Assembly (NCBI RefSeq): GCF_006716095.1
Contig: NZ_VFOK01000001.1
Span: 558,001-622,000, forward strand
Reading direction: 5' to 3'
Length of the DNA: 64,000 bases
Source of the DNA: Barrientosiimonas humi
GTDB lineage: Bacteria > Actinomycetota > Actinomycetes > Actinomycetales > Dermatophilaceae
Shown here: in pieces, positions 18,257 to 28,424 of the stretch
Layout: every line of letters begins with the position of its first letter
Numbering within the stretch: the stretch's first letter is position 1
Notes under the pieces: model-generated
Seen by the model: the letters and a program-made list of their open reading frames with translations, nothing else
The model's database searches: none
What the model was told of the DNA's origin: nothing
Translations under genes and position numbers: made by a program

Positions 18257-19423
18257 ATGAAGATTGCCGTGGTCGGTCTGGGTTACGTGGGCCTCGCCAA
18301 CGCCGTCATCCTCGCGCAGCGCCACCCCGTGGTCGCGCTCGACGTCGATGCCGGCCGGGTCGAGGCCGTCAACGAGCGGCGCTCGCCGATCGTCGATCCC
18401 GACCTGGAGGACTACCTCGCCAACCGCGAGCTCGACCTGCGCGCGACCCTCGACGCCGAGGACGCGCTGTCGGGCGCCGAGCTGGTCATCATCTCCACCC
18501 CGACCAACTACGACCCGGAGAAGGACTTCTTCGACACCTCCACCGTCGAGGCCGTGCTGGCCCAGGTCGAGAGCGTGGCCCCGCAGGCGAGCGCGGTCAT
18601 CAAGTCGACCATCCCCGTCGGGTTCACCGACCGGATGCGTGCCAAGCACCCGGGCCTGACCATCCTGTTCTCCCCGGAGTTCCTGCGCGAGGGCCGCGCG
18701 CTCTACGACAACCTGCACCCGAGCCGGATCATCGTCGGCGGCGACAGCCCCGAGGCCAAGGTCTTCGCCGACCTGCTGAGCGAGGGTTCGCTCGACGACG
18801 ACGTGCCGGTGCTGCTCACGGGCGCGGCCGAGGCCGAGGCGATCAAGCTGTTCGCCAACACCTTCCTGGCGATGCGCGTCGCGTTCTTCAACGAGCTCGA
18901 CACCTACGCCCTCTCCCGCGGCATCGACCCGCGCGCGGTGATCGAGGGCGTCGGGCTCGACCCGCGCATCGGCCTGCACTACAACAACCCCTCGTTCGGC
19001 TACGGCGGCTACTGCCTGCCGAAGGACACGCGGCAGCTGCTGGCCAACTACCAGGACGTCCCGCAGAACCTCATCCGCGCGATCGTCGACTCCAACACCA
19101 CGCGCAAGGACTTCATCGCCGAAGACATCCTGCGCCGCCGCCCCAAGGTCGTCGGCCTCTACCGCCTGGTCATGAAGGAGGGCTCGGACAACTTCCGGAT
19201 GTCCTCCATCCAGGGCGTGATGAAGCGGCTCAAGGCCAAGGGCGTCGAGGTGCTGGTGCACGAGCCGACGCTGACCGACAAGGAGTTCTTCCACTCCGAG
19301 GTGGTGCCCGACGTCGAGGAGTTCATCAGCCGGTCGGACGTCATCCTGACCAACCGCCGTTCGCCGGCCCTGGCCTCGGTCGAGGACAAGGTCTACACCC
19401 GAGACCTTTTCGGCCGCGACTGA
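18257..19423 (+). CDS. UDP-glucose/UDP-sugar 6-dehydrogenase
   Basis: NAD-dependent oxidation of UDP-glucose (or a related UDP-sugar) to the uronate for surface polysaccharide. 388 aa: nucleotide-binding [10 protein letters not shown] (7-16), STPTNYD (80-86), the FSPEFLREG motif, and catalytic Cys253 in [12 protein letters not shown]. The short form and the [19 protein letters not shown] segment resemble the Wzx-locus Ugd type. TACGCT at 18245-18250 is 6 nt before the ATG: leaderless. The far upstream open frame from 17882 is not used. First gene of the polysaccharide cluster. Confidence 0.9.
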   Translation: MKIAVVGLGYVGLANAVILAQRHPVVALDVDAGRVEAVNERRSPIVDPDLEDYLANRELDLRATLDAEDALSGAELVIISTPTNYDPEKDFFDTSTVEAVLAQVESVAPQASAVIKSTIPVGFTDRMRAKHPGLTILFSPEFLREGRALYDNLHPSRIIVGGDSPEAKVFADLLSEGSLDDDVPVLLTGAAEAEAIKLFANTFLAMRVAFFNELDTYALSRGIDPRAVIEGVGLDPRIGLHYNNPSFGYGGYCLPKDTRQLLANYQDVPQNLIRAIVDSNTTRKDFIAEDILRRRPKVVGLYRLVMKEGSDNFRMSSIQGVMKRLKAKGVEVLVHEPTLTDKEFFHSEVVPDVEEFISRSDVILTNRRSPALASVEDKVYTRDLFGRD

Positions 19424-19500
19424 ACCTGACGCTCGGGGGTTAGGCCGACGAGCACCGTCGTGGACGGGTGGTTCGGCCGAGAGGAGCACTGGGAGCAGCC

Positions 19501-21033
19501 GTGACGCTCGAGGACGTGTGGAGGACGATCCGCACCCACTGGGTGCTGCTCGTCGCGTTCACGCTGGTGGGGACGGCGGCAGCCGCCGGATACTGGCGCT
19601 GGCGCGAGCCGGTCTACACCGCGACCGCGGTCGCGTACGTCGTGCCGCAGGACGGCTCGGCCGGCGGTGGGCGCTCGTCGGAGGGGCCGCCGTCGGCGGT
19701 CGCCATGGCCAAGGCGCGCTCCTGGGTGCCGCTGGCGACGAGCGTCGACACCGCACGGGAGACCGTGCGGGCGCTGGGGCTCGACCTCGAGCCCGACCAG
19801 CTGGCGGCCCGGGTGAGCGCCGAGCACGTGCGCGACACCCCGACCATCTCGGTCAGCGTGACCGGCTCGACGCCGCGGGAGGCCCAGCGGCTCGCCGACG
19901 GGGTCGTGCAGGCGATGCGCGGCCAGGCGAGACGCCTCGACGGGGCCTCGTCCGGGGTCGATATCGAGCCGATCCAGAACGCCCACCTGCCCACCCATCC
20001 CACCGAGCCGCACCCGGAGTGGATCCTGCCGATCGGCGCCCTGCTGGGGCTGCTGCTCGGACTGCTCGTCGCGCTCGCGCGCCGTCGCCGGGCCGGGCGC
20101 GTGCGTGACCAGTCCGACGTCGAGCGGCACATCGGCACCAGCGTGCTGAGCGTGCTGCCGGCGTCGAAGGACCTCGAGGCGCGCGACCGGGTGCCGCGCG
20201 GCGCGGGCAGCCACACCACCCGCGACGCCCTGCAGCAGCTGCGCACCAACCTGACGTTCGTCAACGTCGACCACGCGCCGCGCACCGTGGTGGTCACCGC
20301 GGCGCGGGCCGGCGAGGGGTCCTCGACGGTGGCCGCCAACCTCGCCCGCACGATGGCCGACGCCGGCCAGCGGGTGGTGCTCATCGACGCCGACCTGCGC
20401 GAGCCGGCCGTGGCCGACATCTTCCAGCTCGACGCGCGCGTGGGGCTCACCCAGGTGCTCGCCGGCAGCGTCGCGCTCACCGACGCCGTGCAGGAGGGCG
20501 ACCGGGCCAACCTGCGGGTGCTCACCGCCGGCCACCTGCCGCCCAACCCGAGCGGACTGCTCAGCTCGGCCCGCATGCACCACCTGCTGCTCACCCTCGG
20601 GCGCGACGCGATGGTCGTGCTCGACTCGCCGCCGCTGCTGGAGCACCGTGACGCGGCGCTGCTGAGCGCGAGCGCGGACGGCGCGCTGCTGGTCATCTCG
20701 GCGGCGGGCGCCCGCGAGCCCACGCTGTCGCGCGCGGTCGCCGCGATCAACCGGGTCGGCGGGCAGCTGCTGGGCGCCGTGCTGACCCAGGTCAGCGGCA
20801 AGCAGTTCAAGCGCATCGTGGCCGCCGACACCCGGTTCGGCTACGGCACCGACCTGTCCCGGCGCGAGCCGGACGAGAGCGACGAGCCGCCGCGGCACGC
20901 CCGCGGTGCGATCTTCGACGAGGCCGCCACCGACATACCGGATCAGTCGGGTGCCGAGATCGAGCGGCGGACCGCCCCGGGCGAGGGGGAGCGGTCGGCC
21001 TACCGTCGGCGACCGAAGCACGTCTCGTCCTGA
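19501..21033 (+). CDS. Wzz/BY-kinase-like chain-length protein with altered Walker A
   Basis: 510 aa. A Wzz-type region has two membrane helices (about 15-30 and 174-192) flanking an extracytoplasmic domain. A cytoplasmic CpsD/Wzc-like ATPase domain follows: AARAGEGSSTVAANLA (Walker A, 267-282), VVLIDADLREP (Walker A'), and MVVLDSPPLLE (Walker B). The Walker A lysine (GEGKS/T) is replaced by Ser, and the tail lacks the Tyr cluster that is autophosphorylated. It may control chain length without normal kinase activity. Start GTG with GGGAGC upstream. Confidence 0.85.
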   Translation: MTLEDVWRTIRTHWVLLVAFTLVGTAAAAGYWRWREPVYTATAVAYVVPQDGSAGGGRSSEGPPSAVAMAKARSWVPLATSVDTARETVRALGLDLEPDQLAARVSAEHVRDTPTISVSVTGSTPREAQRLADGVVQAMRGQARRLDGASSGVDIEPIQNAHLPTHPTEPHPEWILPIGALLGLLLGLLVALARRRRAGRVRDQSDVERHIGTSVLSVLPASKDLEARDRVPRGAGSHTTRDALQQLRTNLTFVNVDHAPRTVVVTAARAGEGSSTVAANLARTMADAGQRVVLIDADLREPAVADIFQLDARVGLTQVLAGSVALTDAVQEGDRANLRVLTAGHLPPNPSGLLSSARMHHLLLTLGRDAMVVLDSPPLLEHRDAALLSASADGALLVISAAGAREPTLSRAVAAINRVGGQLLGAVLTQVSGKQFKRIVAADTRFGYGTDLSRREPDESDEPPRHARGAIFDEAATDIPDQSGAEIERRTAPGEGERSAYRRRPKHVSS

Positions 21034-21079
21034 CCTGCTTGCGCCCGAGAACCCCTGTCGATCAAGGAGATCCGCTGCG

Positions 21080-22183
21080 ATGACCGGCGTGCTGGTGCAC
21101 GAGTGGATCGAGGCCCACGGCGGCGCGGAGCAGGTGCTCGACGCCATGGCCGCGGAGTTCCCCGACGCCGACATCGCGTGCCTGTGGGACGACGCGCCGC
21201 AGCGCTACCCCGGTCGGCGCGTGGTCGACAGCTGGCTGGCGCGCACGCCCCTGCGGCGGCACAAGGCCGCGGCGCTGCCGCTGATGCTGCCCACGTGGTG
21301 GCGTCGCCCGGGGCGATACGACTGGGCCCTGATCGGGTCGTACGCCTTCGCCGCTCAGGCGCGCTTCCCGGCCTCGCCCGACCTGCGCAAGCTGGTCTAC
21401 GTGCACAGCCCCGCCCGCTATGTCTGGGAGCCGGAGCTGGACGGGCGGGGGTCGTCGCGGTTCGTGCGCGCGGTGGCCCCGCCGCTGCGTCACCTGGACC
21501 GCCGGCTGGTCTCGGGTGCGCACGCGTTCGCGACCAACAGCGCGTTCGTGCGCGACCGGGTGGCGCGCACGTGGGGCAGGGACAGCGTGGTCATCCCGCC
21601 CCCGGTGGCAGCGGGGGCGATCGCGGCCGGAGACGACCACGACCTGACCGACGCCGAGCGGCGGGTGCTCGACGCGCTGCCCGAGGTCTTCGTGCTCGGG
21701 GCCTCGCGGTTCGTGGGCTACAAGCGGCTCGACCTCGTGATCGAGGCAGGGGAGCACGCCGACCTGCCGGTCGTGATCGCCGGCGGCGGGCCGCTGGAGC
21801 AGCCGCTGCGCGAGCAGGGCGCGGCCGCGGGTGTGCCCGTGACGTTCGTCAGCCGGCCGAGCAGCGCCCTGCTGCACGCGCTGCTGCGGCGGGCGTCGGT
21901 GTTCGTCTTCCCGGCGGTGGAGGACTTCGGCATCCTGCCGGTCGAGGCGATGGCCGCCGGCACCCCCGTGCTGAGCAGCGCGCGGGGCGGCGTCACCGAG
22001 TCGGTGCTCGACGGCGTCACCGGCGCCCACGTGGCCGAGTGGCGCCGCGAGCCGGTGCGCGCCGCGGTCGAGCAGGCGCTCGCCGCGTCCGCGCAGGACT
22101 GCCGCGACCGGGCGATGGACTTCGACGAGCCGGTCTTCCGGCGGCGGCTGCGCGCGTGGGTGGACGAGCAGCTGGCGGGCTGA
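21080..22183 (+). CDS. Family 4-like glycosyltransferase
   Basis: 367 aa, GT-B fold. N-terminal HEWIEAHGGAEQVLDAM acceptor domain, VYVHSPARYVWEPEL, and the C-terminal donor-binding half with LGASRFVGYKRLD, IAGGGPLEQPL and the EDFGILPVEAMAAGTPVL motif (E-x7-E). AAGGAG lies about 10 nt before the ATG. It follows the chain-length protein by 46 bp and probably builds the same exopolysaccharide or capsule. The sugar is unknown. Confidence 0.88.
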   Translation: MTGVLVHEWIEAHGGAEQVLDAMAAEFPDADIACLWDDAPQRYPGRRVVDSWLARTPLRRHKAAALPLMLPTWWRRPGRYDWALIGSYAFAAQARFPASPDLRKLVYVHSPARYVWEPELDGRGSSRFVRAVAPPLRHLDRRLVSGAHAFATNSAFVRDRVARTWGRDSVVIPPPVAAGAIAAGDDHDLTDAERRVLDALPEVFVLGASRFVGYKRLDLVIEAGEHADLPVVIAGGGPLEQPLREQGAAAGVPVTFVSRPSSALLHALLRRASVFVFPAVEDFGILPVEAMAAGTPVLSSARGGVTESVLDGVTGAHVAEWRREPVRAAVEQALAASAQDCRDRAMDFDEPVFRRRLRAWVDEQLAG

Positions 22184-22195
22184 GGCCCCGTCGTC

Positions 22196-22852
22196 TCAGA
22201 GCTGCAACCACTCCTGCCAGCCGGCGTGCAGCACCAGCCAGGCGATGAGCCCGTAGCCGGCCTGGCCCGGGTGGAAGCCGTCACCGGCCGCGAGGTCGCT
22301 CTGCCACTGGTCGTGACCGAGCAGCGGGCGGAAGCAGTCGACATAGGTGATGCGGCGGCGGGCGCACACGTCGGCCTGGGCGTCGACCAGCACCTCGAGG
22401 CGCTGGTTGAGGTCGGGGTCGGCGGTCGGGGGCGGCCCGACGACGAACGCCGCGATGCCGGTCGTCGACGCGTCGTCGAGGATGTTGGCGAGGTTGAGCC
22501 GAGAGCGGGCGGTGGTCATGCCGGCCTCGACGTCGTTGGTGCCGAAGCCGACGACCAGGCGCTTCTCGTTGACCGGGGGAGCCCAGCGGGGCGCGGTCTC
22601 CTGGCGCCAGCGGGCGAGCACGTCGGTCGAGGACTCACCGGCGACGCCGAGGTTGTAGGAGCGCAGGCGTACGTCCGTGTGCGGGGTGCGCGCGACCACC
22701 CGGGACACCCAGCCGAGAGCCTTGGGGTCGCCGACCCCGGCGACGTAGGAGTCGCCGACGAAGCACAGCCCGATGTCGCGCGGACCGTCGGTCACGTGGA
22801 ACTCGGCGCTGGGGGTGAAGTCGGGCTCGCTGCCCTGGTGCGGGTAGGTCAT
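22196..22852 (-). CDS. SGNH/GDSL-family hydrolase
   Basis: 218 aa, predicted esterase or acyl-hydrolase. Block I FVGDSYVAGVGD (Ser nucleophile), Gly in NLGVAGESS, block III VGFGTNDVEAG, and catalytic DGFHPG near the end. There is no signal peptide, so it is cytoplasmic. It converges on the glycosyltransferase with 12 bp between stops and may trim acyl groups of sugars, though that link is only positional. Confidence 0.88.
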   Translation of the reverse strand: MTYPHQGSEPDFTPSAEFHVTDGPRDIGLCFVGDSYVAGVGDPKALGWVSRVVARTPHTDVRLRSYNLGVAGESSTDVLARWRQETAPRWAPPVNEKRLVVGFGTNDVEAGMTTARSRLNLANILDDASTTGIAAFVVGPPPTADPDLNQRLEVLVDAQADVCARRRITYVDCFRPLLGHDQWQSDLAAGDGFHPGQAGYGLIAWLVLHAGWQEWLQL

Positions 22853-22865
22853 ACCGTCGCTCTCG

Positions 22866-23042
22866 TCATTCGTCCTCGTCGTCCAACCGCGCCAGCCAGG
22901 TGGCCAGCCGCTCGACCGGCACCTCGAACTCGGGGTTGAGGTCGACGAACGTGCGCAGCTGGTCGGCGAGCCAGGCCAGCGTCACCTCGTCGTCGCCGCG
23001 CCGCTGCGCCAGCTCCTCGATGCCGCGGTCGGTGAAATACAC
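22866..23042 (-). CDS. DUF6104 family small acidic protein
   Basis: 58 residues beginning MYFTDRGIEELAQRRGDDEV and ending LATWLARLDDEDE. This matches a widespread actinobacterial small protein (DUF6104) of unknown function. GTG start with TAATCT 6 nt upstream (23049-23054), a leaderless arrangement that supports the start. It is too short for common ORF cut-offs. Confidence 0.87.
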   Translation of the reverse strand: MYFTDRGIEELAQRRGDDEVTLAWLADQLRTFVDLNPEFEVPVERLATWLARLDDEDE

Positions 23043-23106
23043 GCGCCGAGATTATCGCGACGGGTGCCCGGGATCCGCGCGGCGCACCGCCCGCGCGCGA
23101 GGTCGC

Positions 23107-24147
23107 TCAGGTGACGTCGATGTCCCGCTGCCACGACTGGGTGCGGTAGTCGGTGACCCAGCCGAGCGAGGTGTAGAGCCCGTCGGCGCCGGTGGGGGAG
23201 TCGGCGTCCACCTCGAGGCCCACGCGGCCGCGACCCCGCTCAGCGGCGTCGCGCAGCACGGTGAACAGCAGCGCCTTGGCGACGCCGCGCCCGCGCGCCC
23301 GGCGGTGCACCCCGATGTAGTCGATGTAGCTGCCCGGCCGGCCGGAGGCGTCCGGGGGCAGCACGGAGCTGACCACACCGCCGCCGAGCACGGGCCCCTC
23401 GTCGGTGTCGACCGTCGCGAGCCACCAGTGGTCCCACCGGTGGCCGGGGTCCTCGCGCAGCCGCTGCGCGAACTCGGCGAAGCTCTCGCGGTAGGAGTTG
23501 AAGTGGTCCTCGAAGGACTCCTCGAGCACCTGGTGCACGGCCCGCAGGTCCTCGGCCACCGGCATCCCGGTCTCGTGCGTGGCGACCCGCCGGACGTGCA
23601 CGCCCTCGCGCGGCTGCGGCAGGTCGGCGTCACCGGGGGCGGTGGGCCGCGTCATCTGCAGCCAGGTGCGGGTGTGCCGCAGCCCGACCGAGGCGTACCA
23701 CTCCGCCAGCTGCGCGTCGCCCTCGTAGACCGTGGCGTCGAGCTGGGTGTGCTCGACGAAGCGCTGGGCGCCGACGTAACGAGCAGTCGCGACGATCCAC
23801 TCCAGCAGCCCTGCCGCCAGCGAGTCCTGTTGTGCCGCAGGCAGATCCGGGCACACGGTCAGGTCGATGTTGGTGCGGCCGGCGGCGCGGTCGTGCACCG
23901 ACGCCCACGCTCGGACGGTGCCCGACTCGTCGACGACGACGACCTGGTCGCGCGTCCACGAGCCGGTGCCGGTGACCTCGGACGCGACGGTGTCGAGGTC
24001 GACCGGCGAGGCCTTGCCGCGCACGCGTTCGCGCCGGCGCTGCACCAGGCGTACGAGCGGTTCGACGTCGCCCGCCACCGGCACCCGGACGGCCCAGCCC
24101 GACCGGAGGTCGAGCGTGGGCACGTCGGGCTTGGGCGGCGGGGCCAT
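23107..24147 (-). CDS. Tandem GNAT N-acetyltransferase
   Basis: 346 aa with two GNAT-like halves. The first (about 15-165) is more degenerate. The second (about 180-340) holds the acetyl-CoA binding segment VHRRARGRGVAKALL and the following LEVDADSPTGADGLYTSLGW. Such double-domain proteins include mycothiol synthase MshD; this one lacks enough specific evidence for that name. It starts 5 bp after kgd ends, so it is likely cotranscribed with kgd. Confidence 0.82.
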   Translation of the reverse strand: MAPPPKPDVPTLDLRSGWAVRVPVAGDVEPLVRLVQRRRERVRGKASPVDLDTVASEVTGTGSWTRDQVVVVDESGTVRAWASVHDRAAGRTNIDLTVCPDLPAAQQDSLAAGLLEWIVATARYVGAQRFVEHTQLDATVYEGDAQLAEWYASVGLRHTRTWLQMTRPTAPGDADLPQPREGVHVRRVATHETGMPVAEDLRAVHQVLEESFEDHFNSYRESFAEFAQRLREDPGHRWDHWWLATVDTDEGPVLGGGVVSSVLPPDASGRPGSYIDYIGVHRRARGRGVAKALLFTVLRDAAERGRGRVGLEVDADSPTGADGLYTSLGWVTDYRTQSWQRDIDVT

Positions 24148-24152
24148 CCGGC

Positions 24153-27100
24153 TCAGCGGTCGAACGCCTTGGCGACGAGCTCGGCCTGCTGCGCCTGGTG
24201 CTTCTTGCTGCTGCCGGTCGCCGGGGAGGCGGAGGCCGGACGGCTCACCACGCGCAGCGGCCGGTTCTCACCGTGCTGCGCGAGCTGACCCGGCAGGTTG
24301 AGCGCCATGAACGGCCACGCGCCCTGGTTCTCCGGCTCGTCCTGGACCCACACCAGTTCGGCGTTGGGGTAGGTCTTCACGACCTCGGCGATCTCGGCGC
24401 CCGGCAGCGGGGCGAGCTGCTCGACGCGCACGATCGCCGTCGCCTCGTCGCCGCGCTTGGTGCGCTCGGCCTCGAGGTCGTACACGACCCGGCTCGAGGC
24501 CAGCAGCACGCGGGTGACCTGGTCGCCGCTCAGCTGGGCGGCGTCGGCGATCACCGGCTGGAACGTGCCGCTGGTGAACTCGTGCGGGCTCGAGGTCGCC
24601 GCCTTCAGCCGCAGCAGCTGCTTCGGCGTGAAGACGATCAGCGGGCGGCGGGGCCGGGCGTACGCCTGGCGGCGCAGCAGGTGGAAGTAGTTCGCCGGGG
24701 TGCTGGGGTAGGCGATCGTCATGTTGTCCTCGGCGAACATCTGCAGGAAGCGCTCGATGCGTGCCGAGGAGTGGTCGGGCCCCTGCCCCTCGTAGCCGTG
24801 CGGCAGCAGCAGCACGACCGACGAGCGCTGCGCCCACTTCTGCTCGGAGGAGGAGATGAACTCGTCGACGATCATCTGGGCGCCGTTGACGAAGTCGCCG
24901 AACTGGGCCTCCCACAGCACCAGCGCGTCGGGCCGCTCGACGGAGTAGCCGTACTCGAAGCCCATCGCGGCGTACTCCGACAGCAGCGAGTCGTAGATCC
25001 ACAGCCACGCCTGCCCGTCGGACAGGTAGCGCAGCGGCGTCCACTCCTTGCCGGTGACCTTGTCGATGAGCACCGCGTGCCGCTGCACGAAGGTGCCGCG
25101 GCGGGAGTCCTGGCCGGCGAGGCGGACCGGGGTGCCGTCGAGCATCAGCGAGCCGAACGCGATGAGCTCGCCCATCGCCCAGTCGATGCCGCCGCTGGAG
25201 ACCATCGCGGTGCGCTTCTCCATGAGCTGCTTCAGCTTGGGGTGCAGCGTGAAGCCCTCCGGCGGGTTGACCCACGTGTCGCCGATGAGCTTCAGGTCGC
25301 GGTCGTCGATCGCGGTCGGCCGGTCGATGCTGAGCGCGCCGGCCTCGTCGTCGTCGCGCTGGGCCGACGGACGCTCCAGACCGGTCTCGCCCTCGGCGTC
25401 GGTGCCCTGCCGGGCCTCCGACTCGACGTTCTGGGCGGCGTCGGAGCTCGAGGCCGCGGCGGCCTTGCGGGCCTCCTTGGTCTCGACGAACACCTGCTCC
25501 AGCTGCTTCTGGTAGTCCTTCAGCGCGGCCTCGGCGTCCTCGACGGTGATGTCGCCACGGCCGATGAGCGCCTCGGTGTAGAGCTTGCGGACGCTGCGCT
25601 TGGCCTCGATCAGCTCGTACATCAGCGGCTGGGTCATCGAGGGGTCGTCGCCCTCGTTGTGCCCGCGCCGCCGGTAGCAGATGAGATCGATGACGACGTC
25701 CTTGTGGAACTTCTGGCGGAACTCGTACGCCAGCTCGGCCACCCGCACGCAGGCCTCGGGGTCGTCGCCGTTGACGTGGAAGATCGGTGCCTGCACCATG
25801 CGGGCCACGTCGGTGGAGTAGGTCGAGCTGCGCGAGCTGCTCGGCGCGGTGGTGAAGCCGACCTGGTTGTTGACGACGATGTGGATCGTGCCGCCGGTGC
25901 GGTAACCGCGCAGCTGGCTGAGGTTCAGCGTCTCGGCCACGACGCCCTGGCCGGCGAACGCGGCGTCGCCGTGCATCAGCACCGGCAGCACGGTGAAGGC
26001 GGTGCCGGCCAGGTTGATGCGGTCCTGCTTGGCGCGCGCGATGCCCTCGAGCACCGGGTTGACCGCCTCCAGGTGCGAGGGGTTCGCGGCGAGGTAGACC
26101 TTGGTCTTCTTGCCGTCGTCGGAGACGAACTCGCCCTCGGTGCCCAGGTGGTACTTCACGTCGCCCGAGCCCTGGACCGACTTGGGGTCCTGGGTGCCCT
26201 CGAACTCGCGGAAGATCTGGCCGTAGGACTTGCCGGCGATGTTGGCCAGCACGTTCAGCCGGCCGCGGTGCGGCATGCCGATGCAGACCTCGTCCATGCC
26301 GTCGTCGGCGGCCTCGTACATGATCTTGTCGAGCAGCGCGATGACGGACTCGCCGCCCTCGAGGCTGAACCGCTTCTGACCGACGTACTTGGTCTGCAGG
26401 AAGGTCTCGAACGCCTCGGCCGCGTTGAGCCGGCGCAGGATGCGCAGCTGCTCGTCGGAGGTCGGCTTGGCGAACGGCACCTCGACCTTCTCCTGGACCC
26501 ACTCGCGCTCCTCGGGGTCCTGGATGTGCATGTACTCGATGCCGATGGTGCGGCAGTAGGAGTCGCGCAGGATGCCGAGGATCTTGCGCAGCTTCAGGAA
26601 CGGCTGCCCGCCGAACCCGCCGGTGGGGAAGGTCCGGTCGAGGTCCCACAGGGTGAGGCCGTGCCGGGTGATGTCGAGGTCGGGGTGCTTGCGCTGGCGG
26701 TACTCCAGCGGGTCGGTGTCGGCCATCAGGTGACCGCGCACCCGGTAGGCGTGGATCAGCTCCTGCACCCGCGCGACCTTGTTGATGTCGTCGTCGTGGG
26801 TGACGGCGATGTCCTGCACCCAGCGGATCGGCTCGTACGGGATGCGCAGCGCGGCGAAGATCTCGTCGTAGAACTCGCCCTCGCCGAGCAGCAGCTGGTG
26901 CACCCGGCGCAGGAACTCGCCGGACACCGCGCCCTGGATCACGCGGTGGTCGTACGTCGAGGTCAGCGTGAGGATCTTGCTGACGGCGTTGCGGACCAGC
27001 TGCTCGTTGCTCGCGCCCTGCCACTCGGCGGGGTAGTCGAGCGAGCCGACGCCGATGATCGCGCCGGCGCCGCGCATCAGGCGCGGGACGGAGTGGTTGG

Positions 27101-28298
27101 TGCCGATGCCGCCGGGGTTGGTCAGCGAGATGGTGGTGCCCTGGTAGTCGGACAGCTCCAGCTTGTTGCCCCGGGCCTTGCGGACCATGTCCTCGTACGC
27201 CGTCCAGAACTGGGCGAACGACATCGTCTCGGCGCCCTTGATGTTGGGCACGACGAGGGTGCGGGTGCCGTCGTCCTTCTGCAGGTCGATGGCCAGGCCG
27301 AAGTTGACGTGGCCGGGCTTGACCAGCGACGGCTTGCCCTTGTCGTCCTCGGTGAGGGCGTAGTTCATCTCCGGCATCGTCTTGAGGGCCTTGACGATGG
27401 CATAGCCGATGAGGTGGGTGAAGCTCACCTTGCCGCCGCGGCTGCGGGCGAGGTGGTTGTTGATGACGATGCGGTTGTCGATCAGCAGCTTCGCCGGGAT
27501 CGCCCGCACGCTGGTGGCGGTGGGGACGCTGAGGCTGTCCTCCATGTTGGTGACGATGCGGGCGGCCACGCCGCGCAGCGGGACGGTGTCGGTCTCCTTC
27601 TCCTCCACCGGCTCCAGCGTGGTGCTGAACTCGTCGCGCGGGGTGAGAGCGCTCGCGCTGCCCTCGGCCTCGGACGGCTTGGGCTGGCCGGGCGCGGTGT
27701 GGTTGCGCTCGCGCTCCTCGTTGGTGGGCTCGCCCATCGGCAGGTCCGGGGTCACGCCGGTGCCGGTCTCGTCGTCGGCGGCGGGCGCCTCGGGGGAGTC
27801 CTCCGGGGGAGCGGCGGGCGACTCGGCCTTGGGGACCGGGCGCCCGGAGCCGCCGGAGCCGGTGTTGTCGACCGAGGCGTCGGCCGCCGGGGCCTCGGTG
27901 TCGTCGGCCTCAGGCGCCTGGTCGCGGGAGCTGGTGTCCGCGGCGTCGTCCTGGCTCGTGCTGTTGCTCGAGGACGTCTGCTGCGCGCGGGCGGGGGCCT
28001 TCGCCGGGCCGGTGGTCGGCGCCTTCACGCGGCCGCCGGACGCCCCGGACGATCCGTTGGAGCCTGCCGGGGCGGACGGGGCCGAGCGGGCCTCGCCGGC
28101 CGAGCTCGAGCCGGACGTGGACGCGCTGCCGGACGTGGGCGCGCTGGCAGAGCCCGGCTCGTAGGTCTCGAAGAACTCCCACCAGGCCTTGTCGACGGAG
28201 TTCTTGTCCTGCTTGTACTGCTCGTACAGCTCATCGACCAACCACTCGTTCGGGCCGAACGTTGACAGGGGGTCGCCGCTGCTGGGCTGGTGGGACAC
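24153..28298 (-). CDS. kgd: Multifunctional 2-oxoglutarate decarboxylase/dehydrogenase E1-E2 Kgd
   Basis: Actinobacterial fusion of a succinyltransferase-like E2 domain and the ThDP-dependent E1 of the 2-oxoglutarate dehydrogenase complex in the TCA cycle. 1381 aa, versus about 1230 in M. tuberculosis. Residues 1-45 form the E1-binding helix ([16 protein letters not shown]), 50-215 are a long Ala/Ser/Pro/Glu linker, about 220-470 the E2 core ending [17 protein letters not shown], and the rest is E1 ([42 protein letters not shown]). A second low-complexity insert follows [12 protein letters not shown]. No lipoyl domain. In relatives it is inhibited by the FHA protein OdhI/GarA. GTG start. Confidence 0.95.
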   Translation of the reverse strand: MSHQPSSGDPLSTFGPNEWLVDELYEQYKQDKNSVDKAWWEFFETYEPGSASAPTSGSASTSGSSSAGEARSAPSAPAGSNGSSGASGGRVKAPTTGPAKAPARAQQTSSSNSTSQDDAADTSSRDQAPEADDTEAPAADASVDNTGSGGSGRPVPKAESPAAPPEDSPEAPAADDETGTGVTPDLPMGEPTNEERERNHTAPGQPKPSEAEGSASALTPRDEFSTTLEPVEEKETDTVPLRGVAARIVTNMEDSLSVPTATSVRAIPAKLLIDNRIVINNHLARSRGGKVSFTHLIGYAIVKALKTMPEMNYALTEDDKGKPSLVKPGHVNFGLAIDLQKDDGTRTLVVPNIKGAETMSFAQFWTAYEDMVRKARGNKLELSDYQGTTISLTNPGGIGTNHSVPRLMRGAGAIIGVGSLDYPAEWQGASNEQLVRNAVSKILTLTSTYDHRVIQGAVSGEFLRRVHQLLLGEGEFYDEIFAALRIPYEPIRWVQDIAVTHDDDINKVARVQELIHAYRVRGHLMADTDPLEYRQRKHPDLDITRHGLTLWDLDRTFPTGGFGGQPFLKLRKILGILRDSYCRTIGIEYMHIQDPEEREWVQEKVEVPFAKPTSDEQLRILRRLNAAEAFETFLQTKYVGQKRFSLEGGESVIALLDKIMYEAADDGMDEVCIGMPHRGRLNVLANIAGKSYGQIFREFEGTQDPKSVQGSGDVKYHLGTEGEFVSDDGKKTKVYLAANPSHLEAVNPVLEGIARAKQDRINLAGTAFTVLPVLMHGDAAFAGQGVVAETLNLSQLRGYRTGGTIHIVVNNQVGFTTAPSSSRSSTYSTDVARMVQAPIFHVNGDDPEACVRVAELAYEFRQKFHKDVVIDLICYRRRGHNEGDDPSMTQPLMYELIEAKRSVRKLYTEALIGRGDITVEDAEAALKDYQKQLEQVFVETKEARKAAAASSSDAAQNVESEARQGTDAEGETGLERPSAQRDDDEAGALSIDRPTAIDDRDLKLIGDTWVNPPEGFTLHPKLKQLMEKRTAMVSSGGIDWAMGELIAFGSLMLDGTPVRLAGQDSRRGTFVQRHAVLIDKVTGKEWTPLRYLSDGQAWLWIYDSLLSEYAAMGFEYGYSVERPDALVLWEAQFGDFVNGAQMIVDEFISSSEQKWAQRSSVVLLLPHGYEGQGPDHSSARIERFLQMFAEDNMTIAYPSTPANYFHLLRRQAYARPRRPLIVFTPKQLLRLKAATSSPHEFTSGTFQPVIADAAQLSGDQVTRVLLASSRVVYDLEAERTKRGDEATAIVRVEQLAPLPGAEIAEVVKTYPNAELVWVQDEPENQGAWPFMALNLPGQLAQHGENRPLRVVSRPASASPATGSSKKHQAQQAELVAKAFDR

Positions 28299-28343
28299 GC
28301 TGGATGCGCCTCTTTCACGTCTCGTCGTCGAGTGCCAAGGCCC

Positions 28344-28349
28344 AGCCTA
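28344..28349 (-). promoter_or_regulatory. Probable kgd -10 element
   Basis: TAGGCT on the minus strand about 46 nt before the kgd GTG, leaving a short leader with AGAGGCG as a weak ribosome binding site. No convincing -35. The same hexamer precedes several other starts in this window. Confidence 0.45.
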
Positions 28350-28381
28350 CTGCGCAGGCACAGCCCCGGAACCGACGGCTC

Positions 28382-28417
28382 GGGGTGCGGCCCGCCGAGG
28401 CCGGCGGGCCGCACCCC
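28382..28417. terminator. Terminator between ABC-2 permease gene and kgd
   Basis: Perfect 16-bp inverted repeat (arms 28382-28397 and 28402-28417, core GCGGCCCGCC/GGCGGGCCGC) with an AGGC loop. It sits 8 bp past the permease stop on the minus strand and separates that operon from kgd. Confidence 0.8.
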
Positions 28418-28424
28418 GTGGGCG

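Noticed and set aside
19424-19500. Possible promoter or small ORF between the UDP-sugar dehydrogenase and the Wzz-like gene
   Set aside because: Only 77 bp with no clear -10 or start plus ribosome binding site beyond that of the next gene; more likely an operon spacer.
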